DNA from: Tunturiibacter gelidiferens
Lineage (GTDB): Bacteria; Acidobacteriota; Terriglobia; Terriglobales; Acidobacteriaceae
Length of the DNA: 64,000 nucleotides
Assembly (NCBI RefSeq): GCF_013410115.1
Contig: NZ_JACCCV010000002.1
Coordinates: 1,736,001-1,800,000, forward strand
Reading direction: 5' to 3'
In this document: positions 50,328 through 59,066 of the stretch, piece by piece
How positions within the stretch are numbered: position 1 is the first letter of the stretch
How the letters are laid out: the number at the start of each line of letters is the position of its first letter
The notes under the pieces: model-generated
Told to the model about the DNA's origin: nothing
The model's database searches: none
Seen by the model: only the letters and a program-made list of their open reading frames with translations
Translations under genes and position numbers: made by a program

Positions 50328-52124
50328 TTACGGCTGGAAGCCGAACATCGGCGAGTGGGAGGTCTCAAGCACCTTTCCATTTCCGAGGTACATGTGTACG
50401 CCGCAGGGCAGACATGGATCGAAGCTGCGCACGGCCCGCATAATGTCAATCCCCTTGAATTTATCCGGCCCGTTCTCCTCGAAGATCGGCGTATTTTGCA
50501 CCGCATCCTCGTAGGGCCCCGGCGTTCCGTACATGTCGCGGGGATTGGCGTTCCACGGAGTCGGCGGATAAGGGTGGTAGTTGGCGATCTTGTGATTGCG
50601 GATCACAACATGGTGCGACAAGACTCCGCGCACCGCTTCGTGGAAGCCGCAACCAATGGCCTCCTCGGGCACCTTGAAGTCGTTCCAGGTCTTCGTCCGG
50701 CCGGCATGCAACTCCGCCAACGCCTGCTCTGCGAAATGAAGCGCAGCTGCCGCAGCGTAAGCCTGGAAGTAAGTGCGAGCGCGATCTCGCTCGATGGCGT
50801 TGCTCCACTTGGGAATCTTCCACTCGAGTTCTACCTCGGGGAGAGATACAGTTTTTGGCAGGTAGATCTTGACGCTGTGCCCGGTTGCCTTCACGTATCC
50901 AATGTCCACGATGCCGGCCAGCGCGGTTGCCCAGAAGCGCGCGATCGGGCCTCCGCCCGTATCAAGTGCAAGATAGTCTTTCGTCCTCGCGTCATACCAA
51001 CGCGGTGACATCACCCAGGTGTACTTGTCCTTGAAGTCGCGCTTCTGCGGTCTCGGTAGCGTGCTTTGGTTCCAAGGGTGACGCTGATCAACTGGATTTC
51101 CAAGAGGATCCTTCCTGACGAAGGTTTCGGAGTTCTGCCAATCGTCGTAGTACGAACTCCCAAGCAGAATGCGAATGTTCAGGTTAATGTCCACCAGATC
51201 CGTCGTCACTAGTTTTCCATCGACCACTACGCCCGGCGTGACAAACATACCGCGGCCCCAGTCCGTCATCTTTTGATAGGTGTAGTCGCAGACATCGGGA
51301 TTATTGAACGAGCCCCAGCATCCGAGAAGAATCCGCCGACGGCCCACCTCTTCGTAGCCGGGCAGAGCTTCGTAGAAGAAGTCGAAGAGATCGTCATGGA
51401 GTGGCACAACCTTCTTCATGAATTCCACGTACTTCATCAGCCGCACAATGTAGTCCGTAAACAGTTGCACAGTAGGCACCGTACCCACGCCGCCGGGATA
51501 CAGAGTGGAGGGATGCACATGACGGCCTTCCATCAGACAGAACATCTCGCGCGTATAACGACTCACCTGGAGAGTCTCGCGATAGAACGACCCCGTGAAA
51601 GGATTGAGCGCCGTCATGATGTCGCCGATGGTGCGGAATCCATGTAGCTCCGCGTGCGGCGCAGCGGTCTTAGTTGCCTTCTCCCAGACGCCCGGATTGG
51701 TCTCTTTCACCATCTTCTCGCAGAAGTCCACGCCGACGAGATTGTCCTGGAAAATGTTGTGGTCAAACATGTACTCCGCGGCCTCGCCTAGATTCACTAT
51801 CCATTCCGCGATCGCCGGCGGCCGCACACCAAAGGCCATATTCTGTGCATAGGTCGCACACGTGGCATGGTTGTCGCCACAGATGCCGCAGATACGGCTG
51901 GTAATGAAATGAGCGTCGCGCGGATCTTTGCCCTTCATGAAGATGCTGTAGCCGCGAAATATGGAAGAGGTACTGTGACACTCCGCAACCTTGCGCTTGC
52001 CAAAATCAATCTTGGTAAAGATGCCGAGACTGCCGACGATCCGGGTGATTGGATCCCAATTCATCTCTACCAATTGGCTCTTGTCGGCCTCTGCCTCTGT
52101 ACGTACAGCGGTAATCGTGCCCAT
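50328..52124 (-). CDS. hhyL: [NiFe] hydrogenase large subunit (group 1h-like)
   Basis: 598 aa, with AAGGAG before the ATG. The four Ni-binding cysteines lie in the L1 motif RICGICGDNHATC (about 77-89) and the L2 motif DPCLPCGVH near the C-terminus, followed by about 20 residues that the maturation protease would remove. The sequence around L1 and the companion genes (DUF5947, DUF6084, fused protease, Asp-containing small subunit) fit the oxygen-tolerant, high-affinity actinobacterial-type group 1h, which oxidises atmospheric H2 for persistence. The family call is strong; the affinity is inferred from the family. Confidence 0.94.
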   Translation of the reverse strand: MGTITAVRTEAEADKSQLVEMNWDPITRIVGSLGIFTKIDFGKRKVAECHSTSSIFRGYSIFMKGKDPRDAHFITSRICGICGDNHATCATYAQNMAFGVRPPAIAEWIVNLGEAAEYMFDHNIFQDNLVGVDFCEKMVKETNPGVWEKATKTAAPHAELHGFRTIGDIMTALNPFTGSFYRETLQVSRYTREMFCLMEGRHVHPSTLYPGGVGTVPTVQLFTDYIVRLMKYVEFMKKVVPLHDDLFDFFYEALPGYEEVGRRRILLGCWGSFNNPDVCDYTYQKMTDWGRGMFVTPGVVVDGKLVTTDLVDINLNIRILLGSSYYDDWQNSETFVRKDPLGNPVDQRHPWNQSTLPRPQKRDFKDKYTWVMSPRWYDARTKDYLALDTGGGPIARFWATALAGIVDIGYVKATGHSVKIYLPKTVSLPEVELEWKIPKWSNAIERDRARTYFQAYAAAAALHFAEQALAELHAGRTKTWNDFKVPEEAIGCGFHEAVRGVLSHHVVIRNHKIANYHPYPPTPWNANPRDMYGTPGPYEDAVQNTPIFEENGPDKFKGIDIMRAVRSFDPCLPCGVHMYLGNGKVLETSHSPMFGFQP

Positions 52125-52145
52125 CGTAATCTCTCCTTGGCTTCG

Positions 52146-53210
52146 TTAGTAGGAATTGGAGTGGTAGCCAGTGGTTAGTTCGGCGCGAGGATGACGCCAC
52201 TTCGGCTCTTTATTTACCGTGTCGTTCGTCAGCTTGCGCAACGCTCGAATCGCTTTGCCATAAACGCTCACCGCTGTGCTCGACAGCTTGCCTCCGGGCG
52301 GCTCGTCCATAAACGGCATGAACTTGTCCGGGAAGCCGGGCATGGTGCAGCCAATGCAGATGCCGCCCACATTGGGGCAACCACCGATCCCGGCCATCCA
52401 GCCACGCTTGGGTACGTTGCAATTAACAACAGGACCCCAGCATCCCAACTTCACAATGCACTTCGGCGAGCCATAAGAAGTCGCGAAGTCGCCTTGCTCG
52501 TAGTACCCCGCTCGGTCACAACCCTCGTGTACTGTCTTGCCGAAGAGCCAGGTTGGCCGCAGCTGATCGTCGAGAGGAATCATCGGCGCCAGACCGGCCA
52601 CCTGATAAAGAAGATAGAGAAGTGTCTCCATAAAATTGTCAGGCTGCACCGGGCAACCTGGAACATTCACGATCGGAAGACCAGCTTTGGACTTCCAATC
52701 CCATCCCAGATAATCGGCCAGTCCCATACAGCCGGTGGGATTGCCCTCCATGGCGTGGATTCCGCCATACGTGGCACAGGTCCCGCAGGCCACGACGGCA
52801 AGCGCTTTGGGTGTCAGTCGATCGATCCACTCATTGGTCGTGATCGGCTGTCCTGTGTTCGGATTGGTGCCCAAAGCTGCCCAGTAGCCTTCCTTCTTGA
52901 TTTTTTCGTTGGGGATAGACCCTTCCACCACCAGCACGAAAGGTTCGAGCTTTCCCTGCTCTGCCATGTACCAGTACTTCAGAAAATCATCGCCATTTTC
53001 ATACGCGAGCACAGGATTGTGCAGGTGGACCTTGGGCAGGCCGGGAATCGCTCCCAGAAGAACGTCCTCGATACTTGGCTGTGTAGCTGCGGTGATGGAT
53101 ACGGAGTCTCCGTCACAACCGAGACCAGCGGTGATCCACAGAATATGCAGTTCAGCAACAGCAGGTTTCTTCTGAGTGACTCGACCGTAAGGAACTGTTT
53201 CTTGAGCCAT
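52146..53210 (-). CDS. hhyS: [NiFe] hydrogenase small subunit (group 1h-like)
   Basis: 354 aa from the ATG at 53210 (GAGGAG about 10 nt upstream); the longer frame to 53351 is not needed. There is no Tat signal, so the enzyme is cytoplasmic or membrane-associated from inside, as in group 1h. The proximal cluster motif reads GLGCDGDSVSI: the second Cys of the usual CxGC is Asp, the three-Cys-one-Asp ligation described for actinobacterial-type enzymes. Further cluster cysteines are in CGTCATYGG, VPGCPVQPDNF, HEGCDRAGYYE, KLGCWGPVVNC, GCPNVGGICIGC. It passes electrons from the active site outwards. It leads the operon. Confidence 0.94.
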   Translation of the reverse strand: MAQETVPYGRVTQKKPAVAELHILWITAGLGCDGDSVSITAATQPSIEDVLLGAIPGLPKVHLHNPVLAYENGDDFLKYWYMAEQGKLEPFVLVVEGSIPNEKIKKEGYWAALGTNPNTGQPITTNEWIDRLTPKALAVVACGTCATYGGIHAMEGNPTGCMGLADYLGWDWKSKAGLPIVNVPGCPVQPDNFMETLLYLLYQVAGLAPMIPLDDQLRPTWLFGKTVHEGCDRAGYYEQGDFATSYGSPKCIVKLGCWGPVVNCNVPKRGWMAGIGGCPNVGGICIGCTMPGFPDKFMPFMDEPPGGKLSSTAVSVYGKAIRALRKLTNDTVNKEPKWRHPRAELTTGYHSNSY

Positions 53211-53547
53211 AACCTGGGTTCTCCTCTTCGGATACGGGCTGGTCTTGCATGAAGATGCAGGCCGCGCTGTGAAACGCAAACCTGAGGCGCTAGTCGCTTG
53301 GACAGGACTCTCCGGCGATCCGCGAAGCGTAGCCAGTAGAGAGGTCGGCATGCAGAACCCGCAAGCGGGACTGACCCTATTTCTTTCTCGTACTTCTTAC
53401 TTAAATGGGGCTAGGGGATTACCTGATGTGAATTCCGGAAAGACGTTTGCCATGCGAATCGCATTGGTTTCAGAGATAAGAAATGACAGGAACGAAACGT
53501 CGCGCCGTCTAGCCCCAACAGAACTAATTTTGGCAGTTCACAGGAAC
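53211..53547 (-). promoter_or_regulatory. Regulatory region of the hydrogenase operon with dyads
   Basis: No gene in this gap. It contains a perfect 13-bp palindrome ATGCGAATCGCAT (53452-53464), a 14-bp dyad AGTTCACAGGAACT (53535-53548, touching the stop of the regulator gene), and 9-bp inverted arms TGGGGCTAG (53406-53414) and CTAGCCCCA (53509-53517) about 100 bp apart enclosing the palindrome. AT-rich segments suitable for a promoter lie near 53380-53405. These are candidate binding sites for the NarL-type regulator encoded immediately upstream. Confidence 0.5.
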
Positions 53548-54237
53548 TCAACCTGTCTTCTCGTCGATCTTCCACTGAATTGCATGCTGGATCAGCTCTC
53601 GCCCGCTGTGCAGGCGAAGCTTTTCTTTGATGTGTGCCTGATACGTCTCGACAGTCTTGATGCTGAGGTGCAACTCCTCAGCAATCTCACGCGTGCCGCG
53701 GCCCTCGCCGATCAGGCAGAACACCTCCAACTCGCGATCAGAGAGCGTGGAGATTCGAGAGTGGAGCGCTGCCGGAGAGCCGCCAATATACTGTTGAAGC
53801 ATCTTGTTGGCCATACGATCGCTCAGATATACCTCGCCGCCAAGTATGCGGCGCACGGCAATCAGCACCTTCTCCGTAGCCTCCTGCTTCATGATGTAGC
53901 CGTTCGCACGCGCGCGCAGGGCACGTTCTGCGTAGATGGCCTCATCGTGCATGGAGAGAATTAATATAGGCAGATCTGGATAAGAGGCTCGAATGTTTTT
54001 GAGCAGATCCAGCCCGTCCGGACCATTGAGTGAGATGTCCACGATCATGATGTCTGGTTTCTTCTGAGAGATCGCCTGCATCGCAGCCTGCGCCTCTTCG
54101 GCCTCGCCGCAGACTTCAAGATCTCGCTGCTGGTTAATCAATAAGGCCAGTCCCTGGCGCAAAAGTGGATGGTCGTCGACTACGAAGACGGTTCTCTTGC
54201 CCGCATAAGACTGCACCGGCATGTTTGTCAAAGCCAT
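53548..54237 (-). CDS. NarL/LuxR-family response regulator
   Basis: 229 aa. The receiver domain opens with VFVVDDHPLLRQGLAL and has phospho-acceptor Asp in IMIVDISLNGPDGLDLL (about 70). The C-terminal LuxR-type HTH is LSDRELEVFCLIGEGRGTRE with IAEELHLSIKTVETYQAHIK. It starts 3 nt after the stop of the histidine kinase gene and ends 337 bp before the hydrogenase small subunit, so it is the likely transcriptional regulator of the hydrogenase operon. Confidence 0.93.
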   Translation of the reverse strand: MALTNMPVQSYAGKRTVFVVDDHPLLRQGLALLINQQRDLEVCGEAEEAQAAMQAISQKKPDIMIVDISLNGPDGLDLLKNIRASYPDLPILILSMHDEAIYAERALRARANGYIMKQEATEKVLIAVRRILGGEVYLSDRMANKMLQQYIGGSPAALHSRISTLSDRELEVFCLIGEGRGTREIAEELHLSIKTVETYQAHIKEKLRLHSGRELIQHAIQWKIDEKTG

Positions 54238-54240
54238 AGG

Positions 54241-55833
54241 CTACGTACCGGGTTTCAGGGGGAAGATACAGGTCACGGTCGTTCCATGGAGTGGCCCGGG
54301 CGCAACCTCTAGCGTTCCGCCGATCATGGCCGCTCGATAGTTCATGATGTGAAGTCCCATGCCTTGACTGTTTTCGCGACGTTCTTCGATGCCGGCTCCA
54401 TCGTCACTAATCGACAATGTACCGCGGTCATTCTCAGCAGACAGACGAATAAGTATTTTGCGTGCGCGGCCATGCTTCAGAGCATTGTTCACTGACTCCT
54501 GAGCGATATGGTAGAGGTGGGTGGCCATCGCGTCGTCATAGATCAAAACGGCAGGTTCGCACTCGAAACGACAGGATATTCCGAAGATATCCTCTACCTC
54601 CGCAGCCCAGAGCAGCAACGCTGACATCAGCCCATGGGTATCGGAGACAACGGGTAGTAGACCTCGGGCCAACTCTCGGGTCTTGTAAATCGCCTCATTC
54701 ACCAATCGGACGATCTTGGCTGCATCGTTGGCCTCGGCCAGGCGTTTCTCCGCCAACTTAGCCTCATGAACCTTCGCCATAAAGGCGATGCCCGTCAGAT
54801 GCTGCCCCAGACCGTCATGCAGGTCCTGACCGATGCGTCGTTGTTCTCTTGAGCTAATGTTCAGGAGAGCTTTCTCCAACTGCTCGCGCTCGGTAATGTC
54901 GATGCCGGTTGCGATGATGTAGTTGGGTGTTCCGTTGTTACCCGGCAACATGGTGCTTGACCAGGCGATGAGTCTCTTCGTCCCATGCCGAGTAACCCAA
55001 TAGCTTTGGTAGTCCTCCGGCAGCAGATCCGCGCTCAGTTGCGAAAAGATCGACTTGAAGCGTTCCACTTCTTCAGGCACGAGAAAAAAATCCCAGATGC
55101 GTTTGCCCCTGACCTCCTCCAGCGAATACCCGGTCGTCAGCTCACAGGCTCGGTTGAATCGCGTGATGCGTCCATCCGGATCGAGAACAACGACCAGCGC
55201 GCCGACAGTGTCGAGAATGGCGGAGACGACGTTGCGCTCCTGGTGGAGCGCCTCCTCTGTGTGCTTCAGGTCAGAGATATCAAAGGCAACACCGTGTATG
55301 AACCAGGGCTGGCCGTCGGGCCGACGCATCATCTTCGCATCGCAGTGAAACCAGATCACATGTCCGTCGCGTGCGATGACCCGATAGGACGACCGCAGCG
55401 GTTTGCCGGAGAGAAACATGCCCGCGGCCTCCAGGCTCCAGCGCTGCTTGTCGTCCGGATGAATGTGCTCATACCAGCGAATAGGGTCTTCCAGCCACTC
55501 CTCTCGCGAGAACCCGAGTGCCTCCTCGATCTGAGGGCTGACGTATGCCTCGCTGATGCCGCGATCCAGATAGACCATGAAAACCACGGCAGGAATTTGT
55601 TCAAGTAGCGCGCGGTATTTGGCTTCGAGGCTCGAAGTGTGAGCGTCAGGGGTCTGCGTGGATGGGTCCCCAGTTGGCTGCTCACTCTCGGAGGGTGAAG
55701 ACTGTATTCTACCCCCGAACAGACTTGCTAACTCGAGCAGAACCGCCTCCGCCTCGTTCAGGTCTGGCAGCAGCGCGCTGTTTTCAACGCCAACCTCACG
55801 GTCTTTCCATTCGGCCTTAGCAAGTGAAGCCAT
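54241..55833 (-). CDS. Cytoplasmic PAS-domain sensor histidine kinase (HisKA_3)
   Basis: 530 aa, no membrane helix. Two PAS/PAC units (about 75-200 and 205-320: YRALLEQIPAVVFMVYLD and SAILDTVGALVVVLDPDGRI) precede the HisKA_3 helix with its His in RRIGQDLHDGLGQHLTGI (about residue 340) and the HATPase (ESVNNALKHGRA, DDGAGI, GMGLHIM). It is paired with the NarL-type regulator. It is encoded 31 nt after a second hydrogenase small subunit gene, which suggests it senses hydrogenase or redox state, as HoxJ does in regulatory hydrogenase systems. The ligand is unknown. Confidence 0.92.
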   Translation of the reverse strand: MASLAKAEWKDREVGVENSALLPDLNEAEAVLLELASLFGGRIQSSPSESEQPTGDPSTQTPDAHTSSLEAKYRALLEQIPAVVFMVYLDRGISEAYVSPQIEEALGFSREEWLEDPIRWYEHIHPDDKQRWSLEAAGMFLSGKPLRSSYRVIARDGHVIWFHCDAKMMRRPDGQPWFIHGVAFDISDLKHTEEALHQERNVVSAILDTVGALVVVLDPDGRITRFNRACELTTGYSLEEVRGKRIWDFFLVPEEVERFKSIFSQLSADLLPEDYQSYWVTRHGTKRLIAWSSTMLPGNNGTPNYIIATGIDITEREQLEKALLNISSREQRRIGQDLHDGLGQHLTGIAFMAKVHEAKLAEKRLAEANDAAKIVRLVNEAIYKTRELARGLLPVVSDTHGLMSALLLWAAEVEDIFGISCRFECEPAVLIYDDAMATHLYHIAQESVNNALKHGRARKILIRLSAENDRGTLSISDDGAGIEERRENSQGMGLHIMNYRAAMIGGTLEVAPGPLHGTTVTCIFPLKPGT

Positions 55834-55864
55834 TCTTCGCTCCGTTCGGCTTGGCGCTTCCTAG

Positions 55865-56932
55865 TCAGCGTTGTTGGCCCGGGGAAATACTTTGCTGCCG
55901 CCAGCTTGGCACTTTATTGAGCGATGCCTGAGTGAATTTGCGTAGTGCATGAATCGCTCGTCCATAGGTCTGAACAGCTGCTGACGAGAGAAGCGATCCG
56001 GGTGGTTGGTCCATAAATGGCATAAATTTATCCGGAAATCCTGGCATCGTGCACCCAATACAAATGCCGCCTACATTCGGGCATCCGCCAATCCCGCCCA
56101 TCCATCCACGCTTGCCAACATTGCACTGAACGACGGGGCCCCAGCAACCCAGTTTTACGATGCACAACGGCGATCCATACTGCTCTGCAAATTGCGCCTG
56201 CTCATAGTAACCGCCACGATCGCAACCCTCATGCACCGTGCTTCCAAAGAGCCAGGTGGGGCGCAACTGCTCATCGAGGGGAATTATAGGTGCATGTCCG
56301 GTAGCCATGTAAAGCAGATACAGCAGAGTCTCCATAAAGTTGTCCGGCTGGACAGGACAGCCCGGAACACAAACGATCGGGACTGCAGCCTTGGATCTCC
56401 ACCGCCATCCGAGATAGTCAGGAAGCCCCATGCACCCGGTTGGATTGCCCGCCATCGCGTGAATTCCGCCGTACGTCGCGCAGGTTCCAACGGCAATCAC
56501 CGCCCAGGCATGGGGGGCCAGCCGGTCGATCCACTCGCACGTTGTAATTGGCTGCCCGGTCGTCGCATCTGTGCCCAGCGACGCCCAGTATCCCTCCGGT
56601 TTATTGTTCTCATTCGGGATGGAGCCCTCAACAACAAGGATGAAGGGTTCCAGCTTGCCCGCCGCAGCCAGATGGAAACAGCGCAGAAAGTCTTCGCCAA
56701 CTTCAATAGATAGAAAAGGGTTATGGAAGTTCACCTTTGGGATCCAGGGAATTCCCCCTAGGACAACATCCTCAATGCTGGGCTGCGTTGCGGCCGTCAT
56801 CGCGATTGTGTCTCCGTCGCAACCTAACCCCGCAGCAATCCAAAGCACATTGATTTCTTTGATCGGCGGTGAATGCTGATCCCAGCTCTCCACGAATCCC
56901 CCTCGGGATTGCGTTCCGGCAAGACGTTCCAT
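55865..56932 (-). CDS. Second [NiFe] hydrogenase small subunit, orphan paralogue
   Basis: 355 aa, homologous over its whole length to the small subunit at 52146-53210. It keeps the Asp-substituted proximal motif GLGCDGDTIAM and all other cluster segments: CATYGGIHAM, VPGCPVQPDNFMETLLYLLY, HEGCDRGGYYEQ, KLGCWGPVVQCNVGKRG and CPNVGGICIGC. No large subunit gene accompanies it in the window; instead it shares an operon with a PAS kinase and a response regulator. The N-terminus (about 25 residues) and C-terminus differ from the catalytic copy. It is intact, so it is probably a functional partner or sensor subunit rather than a relic. Confidence 0.9.
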   Translation of the reverse strand: MERLAGTQSRGGFVESWDQHSPPIKEINVLWIAAGLGCDGDTIAMTAATQPSIEDVVLGGIPWIPKVNFHNPFLSIEVGEDFLRCFHLAAAGKLEPFILVVEGSIPNENNKPEGYWASLGTDATTGQPITTCEWIDRLAPHAWAVIAVGTCATYGGIHAMAGNPTGCMGLPDYLGWRWRSKAAVPIVCVPGCPVQPDNFMETLLYLLYMATGHAPIIPLDEQLRPTWLFGSTVHEGCDRGGYYEQAQFAEQYGSPLCIVKLGCWGPVVQCNVGKRGWMGGIGGCPNVGGICIGCTMPGFPDKFMPFMDQPPGSLLSSAAVQTYGRAIHALRKFTQASLNKVPSWRQQSISPGQQR

Positions 56933-57024
56933 AACATCTTGTGCTCGAAAGAGAACTTAGGCAAGTCAGGCGTCTATCAATCTCTTCGAGAGACCCGGGA
57001 CTCCGCAAACAGCGCTCCGACGAA

Positions 57025-57600
57025 TCAGGCCCGCCCGGCGAACTCCCGCGTCTCTGTGTTCACCTTGATCTTTTCGCCTTCTTTGATGAACAACGGTACG
57101 CGAATCTCCACACCCGTCTCCAGTTTGGCTGGCTTGGTCACGCTGCCACTCGAAGTGTCGCCGCGAACGCCCGGTTCGGTGTACGCAACAGACAGTTCCA
57201 CTTGAACTGGCAGCTGCAGCCCGATTGGATTACCGTTATATTTGTCGATCTGAATCAGAACCCCCTCAACCAGCAGGTCCAGTGCATCCCCCACAATCTC
57301 ATCGCTGAGGGAGAGAGTTTCGTAGCTCTCCTGGTCCAGAAAGTACGAGCCATCTCCGTCGCTGTAGAGATAGGATGCCCCAACCGTCTCCAGGTCCGGC
57401 TCCTTGAACTTGTCGCTGGCCTTGAACGTCTTGTCGAAGACTGCGCGCGTAAGCATGTTACGCATTCTCAAACGGACCAGCGTCTGGCCGCCCCGAGCCG
57501 TCGGAGTAGAAATCTCAGCCTCCAGGCAGCAGAACGGAACGTTTTCAAACTCAAAGAACATCTTGCGTTTCACATCGATGGCGTCGATCAATGCAGCCAT
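57025..57600 (-). CDS. efp: Translation elongation factor P
   Basis: 191 aa from the ATG at 57600 with GAGGAAATT directly upstream; a longer frame to 57657 is unlikely. Three beta-barrel domains of EF-P/IF5A are evident: N-terminal KOW-like (1-65), OB-type middle and C-terminal (ending EGEKIKVNTETREFAGR). The acceptor loop that inserts near the P-site tRNA reads STPTARGGQTLVRLRMRN, with Arg about residue 36 where E. coli has a modified Lys. It relieves ribosome stalling at polyproline stretches, relevant to the polyproline proteins at 21658 and 22604. No modification gene is seen nearby. Confidence 0.9.
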   Translation of the reverse strand: MAALIDAIDVKRKMFFEFENVPFCCLEAEISTPTARGGQTLVRLRMRNMLTRAVFDKTFKASDKFKEPDLETVGASYLYSDGDGSYFLDQESYETLSLSDEIVGDALDLLVEGVLIQIDKYNGNPIGLQLPVQVELSVAYTEPGVRGDTSSGSVTKPAKLETGVEIRVPLFIKEGEKIKVNTETREFAGRA

Positions 57601-57862
57601 AATTTCCTCGAATACAAAGTCAACGTACAGATTTTGCAGCTGGCTTAGCTCTTTCATTGCCTAAACTGCGAATGACCATAGGATAGCAGGGAGGCACAGC
57701 ATCAGTTTCGTTTGGCCAACGCTACAATCCTTCGAGGCATGCAAAACGTCGCGACCGAGCCACGAACTACCGGCTCCATGGGACTGACTTAACGGGATCG
57801 TTTCTCACGCCCTACCATCAAACCGTAACGCAACAGATCGCTCGGCAGACAGGCTAACGGAG

Positions 57863-59008
57863 CTAATTAGCTGAGTCCCCTTGCAAACCACTGTTGCAGG
57901 TCGGAGCACTGATCGGATTGCATCGCGCGACCGCCTTTCCAGGAAGCGTGACAACATAATTCCCTGGCCAGCGAGCGGGTTCGTTGACAGGATAGTCGGT
58001 GCTCAGCAATTGAGCTCCGCTTGCAATCATAGCGTCGCGCATCGTGGTGTCGTTGGCACGAGTCTGCTTCGTGTCCGAGTCGGTGCGACCGCGGATGAGA
58101 TATCCCTTGCGAACGAGCAATGTGATATCCGCTGCAGGACCGTCGTTGCGCTCGATAAACGCGGCATCGGGCTCGCCAGGTTCGGAATTAGTGAAGAGAA
58201 CGCGGCCACGTAGAGCAGGATGACCTGCAACGTAGACAGGACCTACAGCGCGTTGGTCCATCAGGAAAATAACCTTCCCTCGCGCGCTGTCGAGGCTTGG
58301 CCAGTTGCCCGCGAGAACCGCTTCATTGAGCGTGTCGTAGTGGCCGCGCACATCATCAGGAGTGATCAGTTCGCTGGCCGGAAAGACGGAACGGATCTCG
58401 GCATCGAGTGCGTCAAAAGTGGCAGAGGTAAATGGTTCGGGTTCAGTAAGCTTGAGCTTCCCCGGAGAGCCCTGTTTGGTCTCAACGAGGATGAAGATTG
58501 GAATGTGTTTCGGATGAGCCTGCGACCACTGGCGAACCTGCTCGAGGCATGCAATAAATGGCTGACAAGTGCTGCGATAGTCCACGTCCTGAACGTGCAT
58601 AACCTTAAACCCCGGCTTCAACATCACCCCGTTAGGATCGAAGTCGGGGTCAGGCGGGAGGTTGGCGGCCGCGACCGTCAGGGGACCGGACGGATGAGCA
58701 TAACGCCCACCTTTGGTATCGGCATAAACGTCCAGTTCAATCTGTCGAACACCGCTATCAAACTGCTGCTGCAGCGGCTGATGCTGATAGTCGAGTCCCT
58801 TGTACGCATCGGCGTACTTCGCCTGCCAAAGTTTCGACTCACTCAACGCAATCCCCGCGTGATAGCTGTTGTGCGTGCCGATGACCTGGATCTGGTTGAG
58901 TTTGAGAGCACCATCGGCCGCCGCAGTCTGCGCGTTGAAATAACTACTGCTGCCGAGAGATGCGGACAGAACCATTGCCGAAAAGACGCGTAAGGAGAGA
59001 GAGCGCAA
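57863..59008 (-). CDS. Secreted PI-PLC-like phosphodiesterase
   Basis: 381 aa with an N-terminal signal peptide (SLRVFSAMVLSASLGSSSYF). The catalytic part has the first active-site His in IQVIGTHNSYHAG, QIELDVYAD with metal-binding acidic residues, and the second His in FKVMHVQDVDYRSTC, the signature of calcium-dependent phosphatidylinositol-specific phospholipase C-like proteins. It ends with a Cys-containing tail. It probably hydrolyses a phosphodiester in lipids or glycerophosphodiesters outside the cell membrane. Followed on the same strand by EF-P (separate unit). Confidence 0.82.
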   Translation of the reverse strand: MRSLSLRVFSAMVLSASLGSSSYFNAQTAAADGALKLNQIQVIGTHNSYHAGIALSESKLWQAKYADAYKGLDYQHQPLQQQFDSGVRQIELDVYADTKGGRYAHPSGPLTVAAANLPPDPDFDPNGVMLKPGFKVMHVQDVDYRSTCQPFIACLEQVRQWSQAHPKHIPIFILVETKQGSPGKLKLTEPEPFTSATFDALDAEIRSVFPASELITPDDVRGHYDTLNEAVLAGNWPSLDSARGKVIFLMDQRAVGPVYVAGHPALRGRVLFTNSEPGEPDAAFIERNDGPAADITLLVRKGYLIRGRTDSDTKQTRANDTTMRDAMIASGAQLLSTDYPVNEPARWPGNYVVTLPGKAVARCNPISAPTCNSGLQGDSAN

Positions 59009-59066
59009 TCTGTATCCTTTGATTTCCGTGGAGCTTTCAAGTTATCGCAATCGAAGCGTCTTCCCG

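Noticed and set aside
52191..53252. 353-codon forward frame opposite the hydrogenase small subunit
   Set aside because: Antisense to a well-conserved gene, with no domain or ribosome site; the same holds for 56006-56713 opposite the second small subunit.
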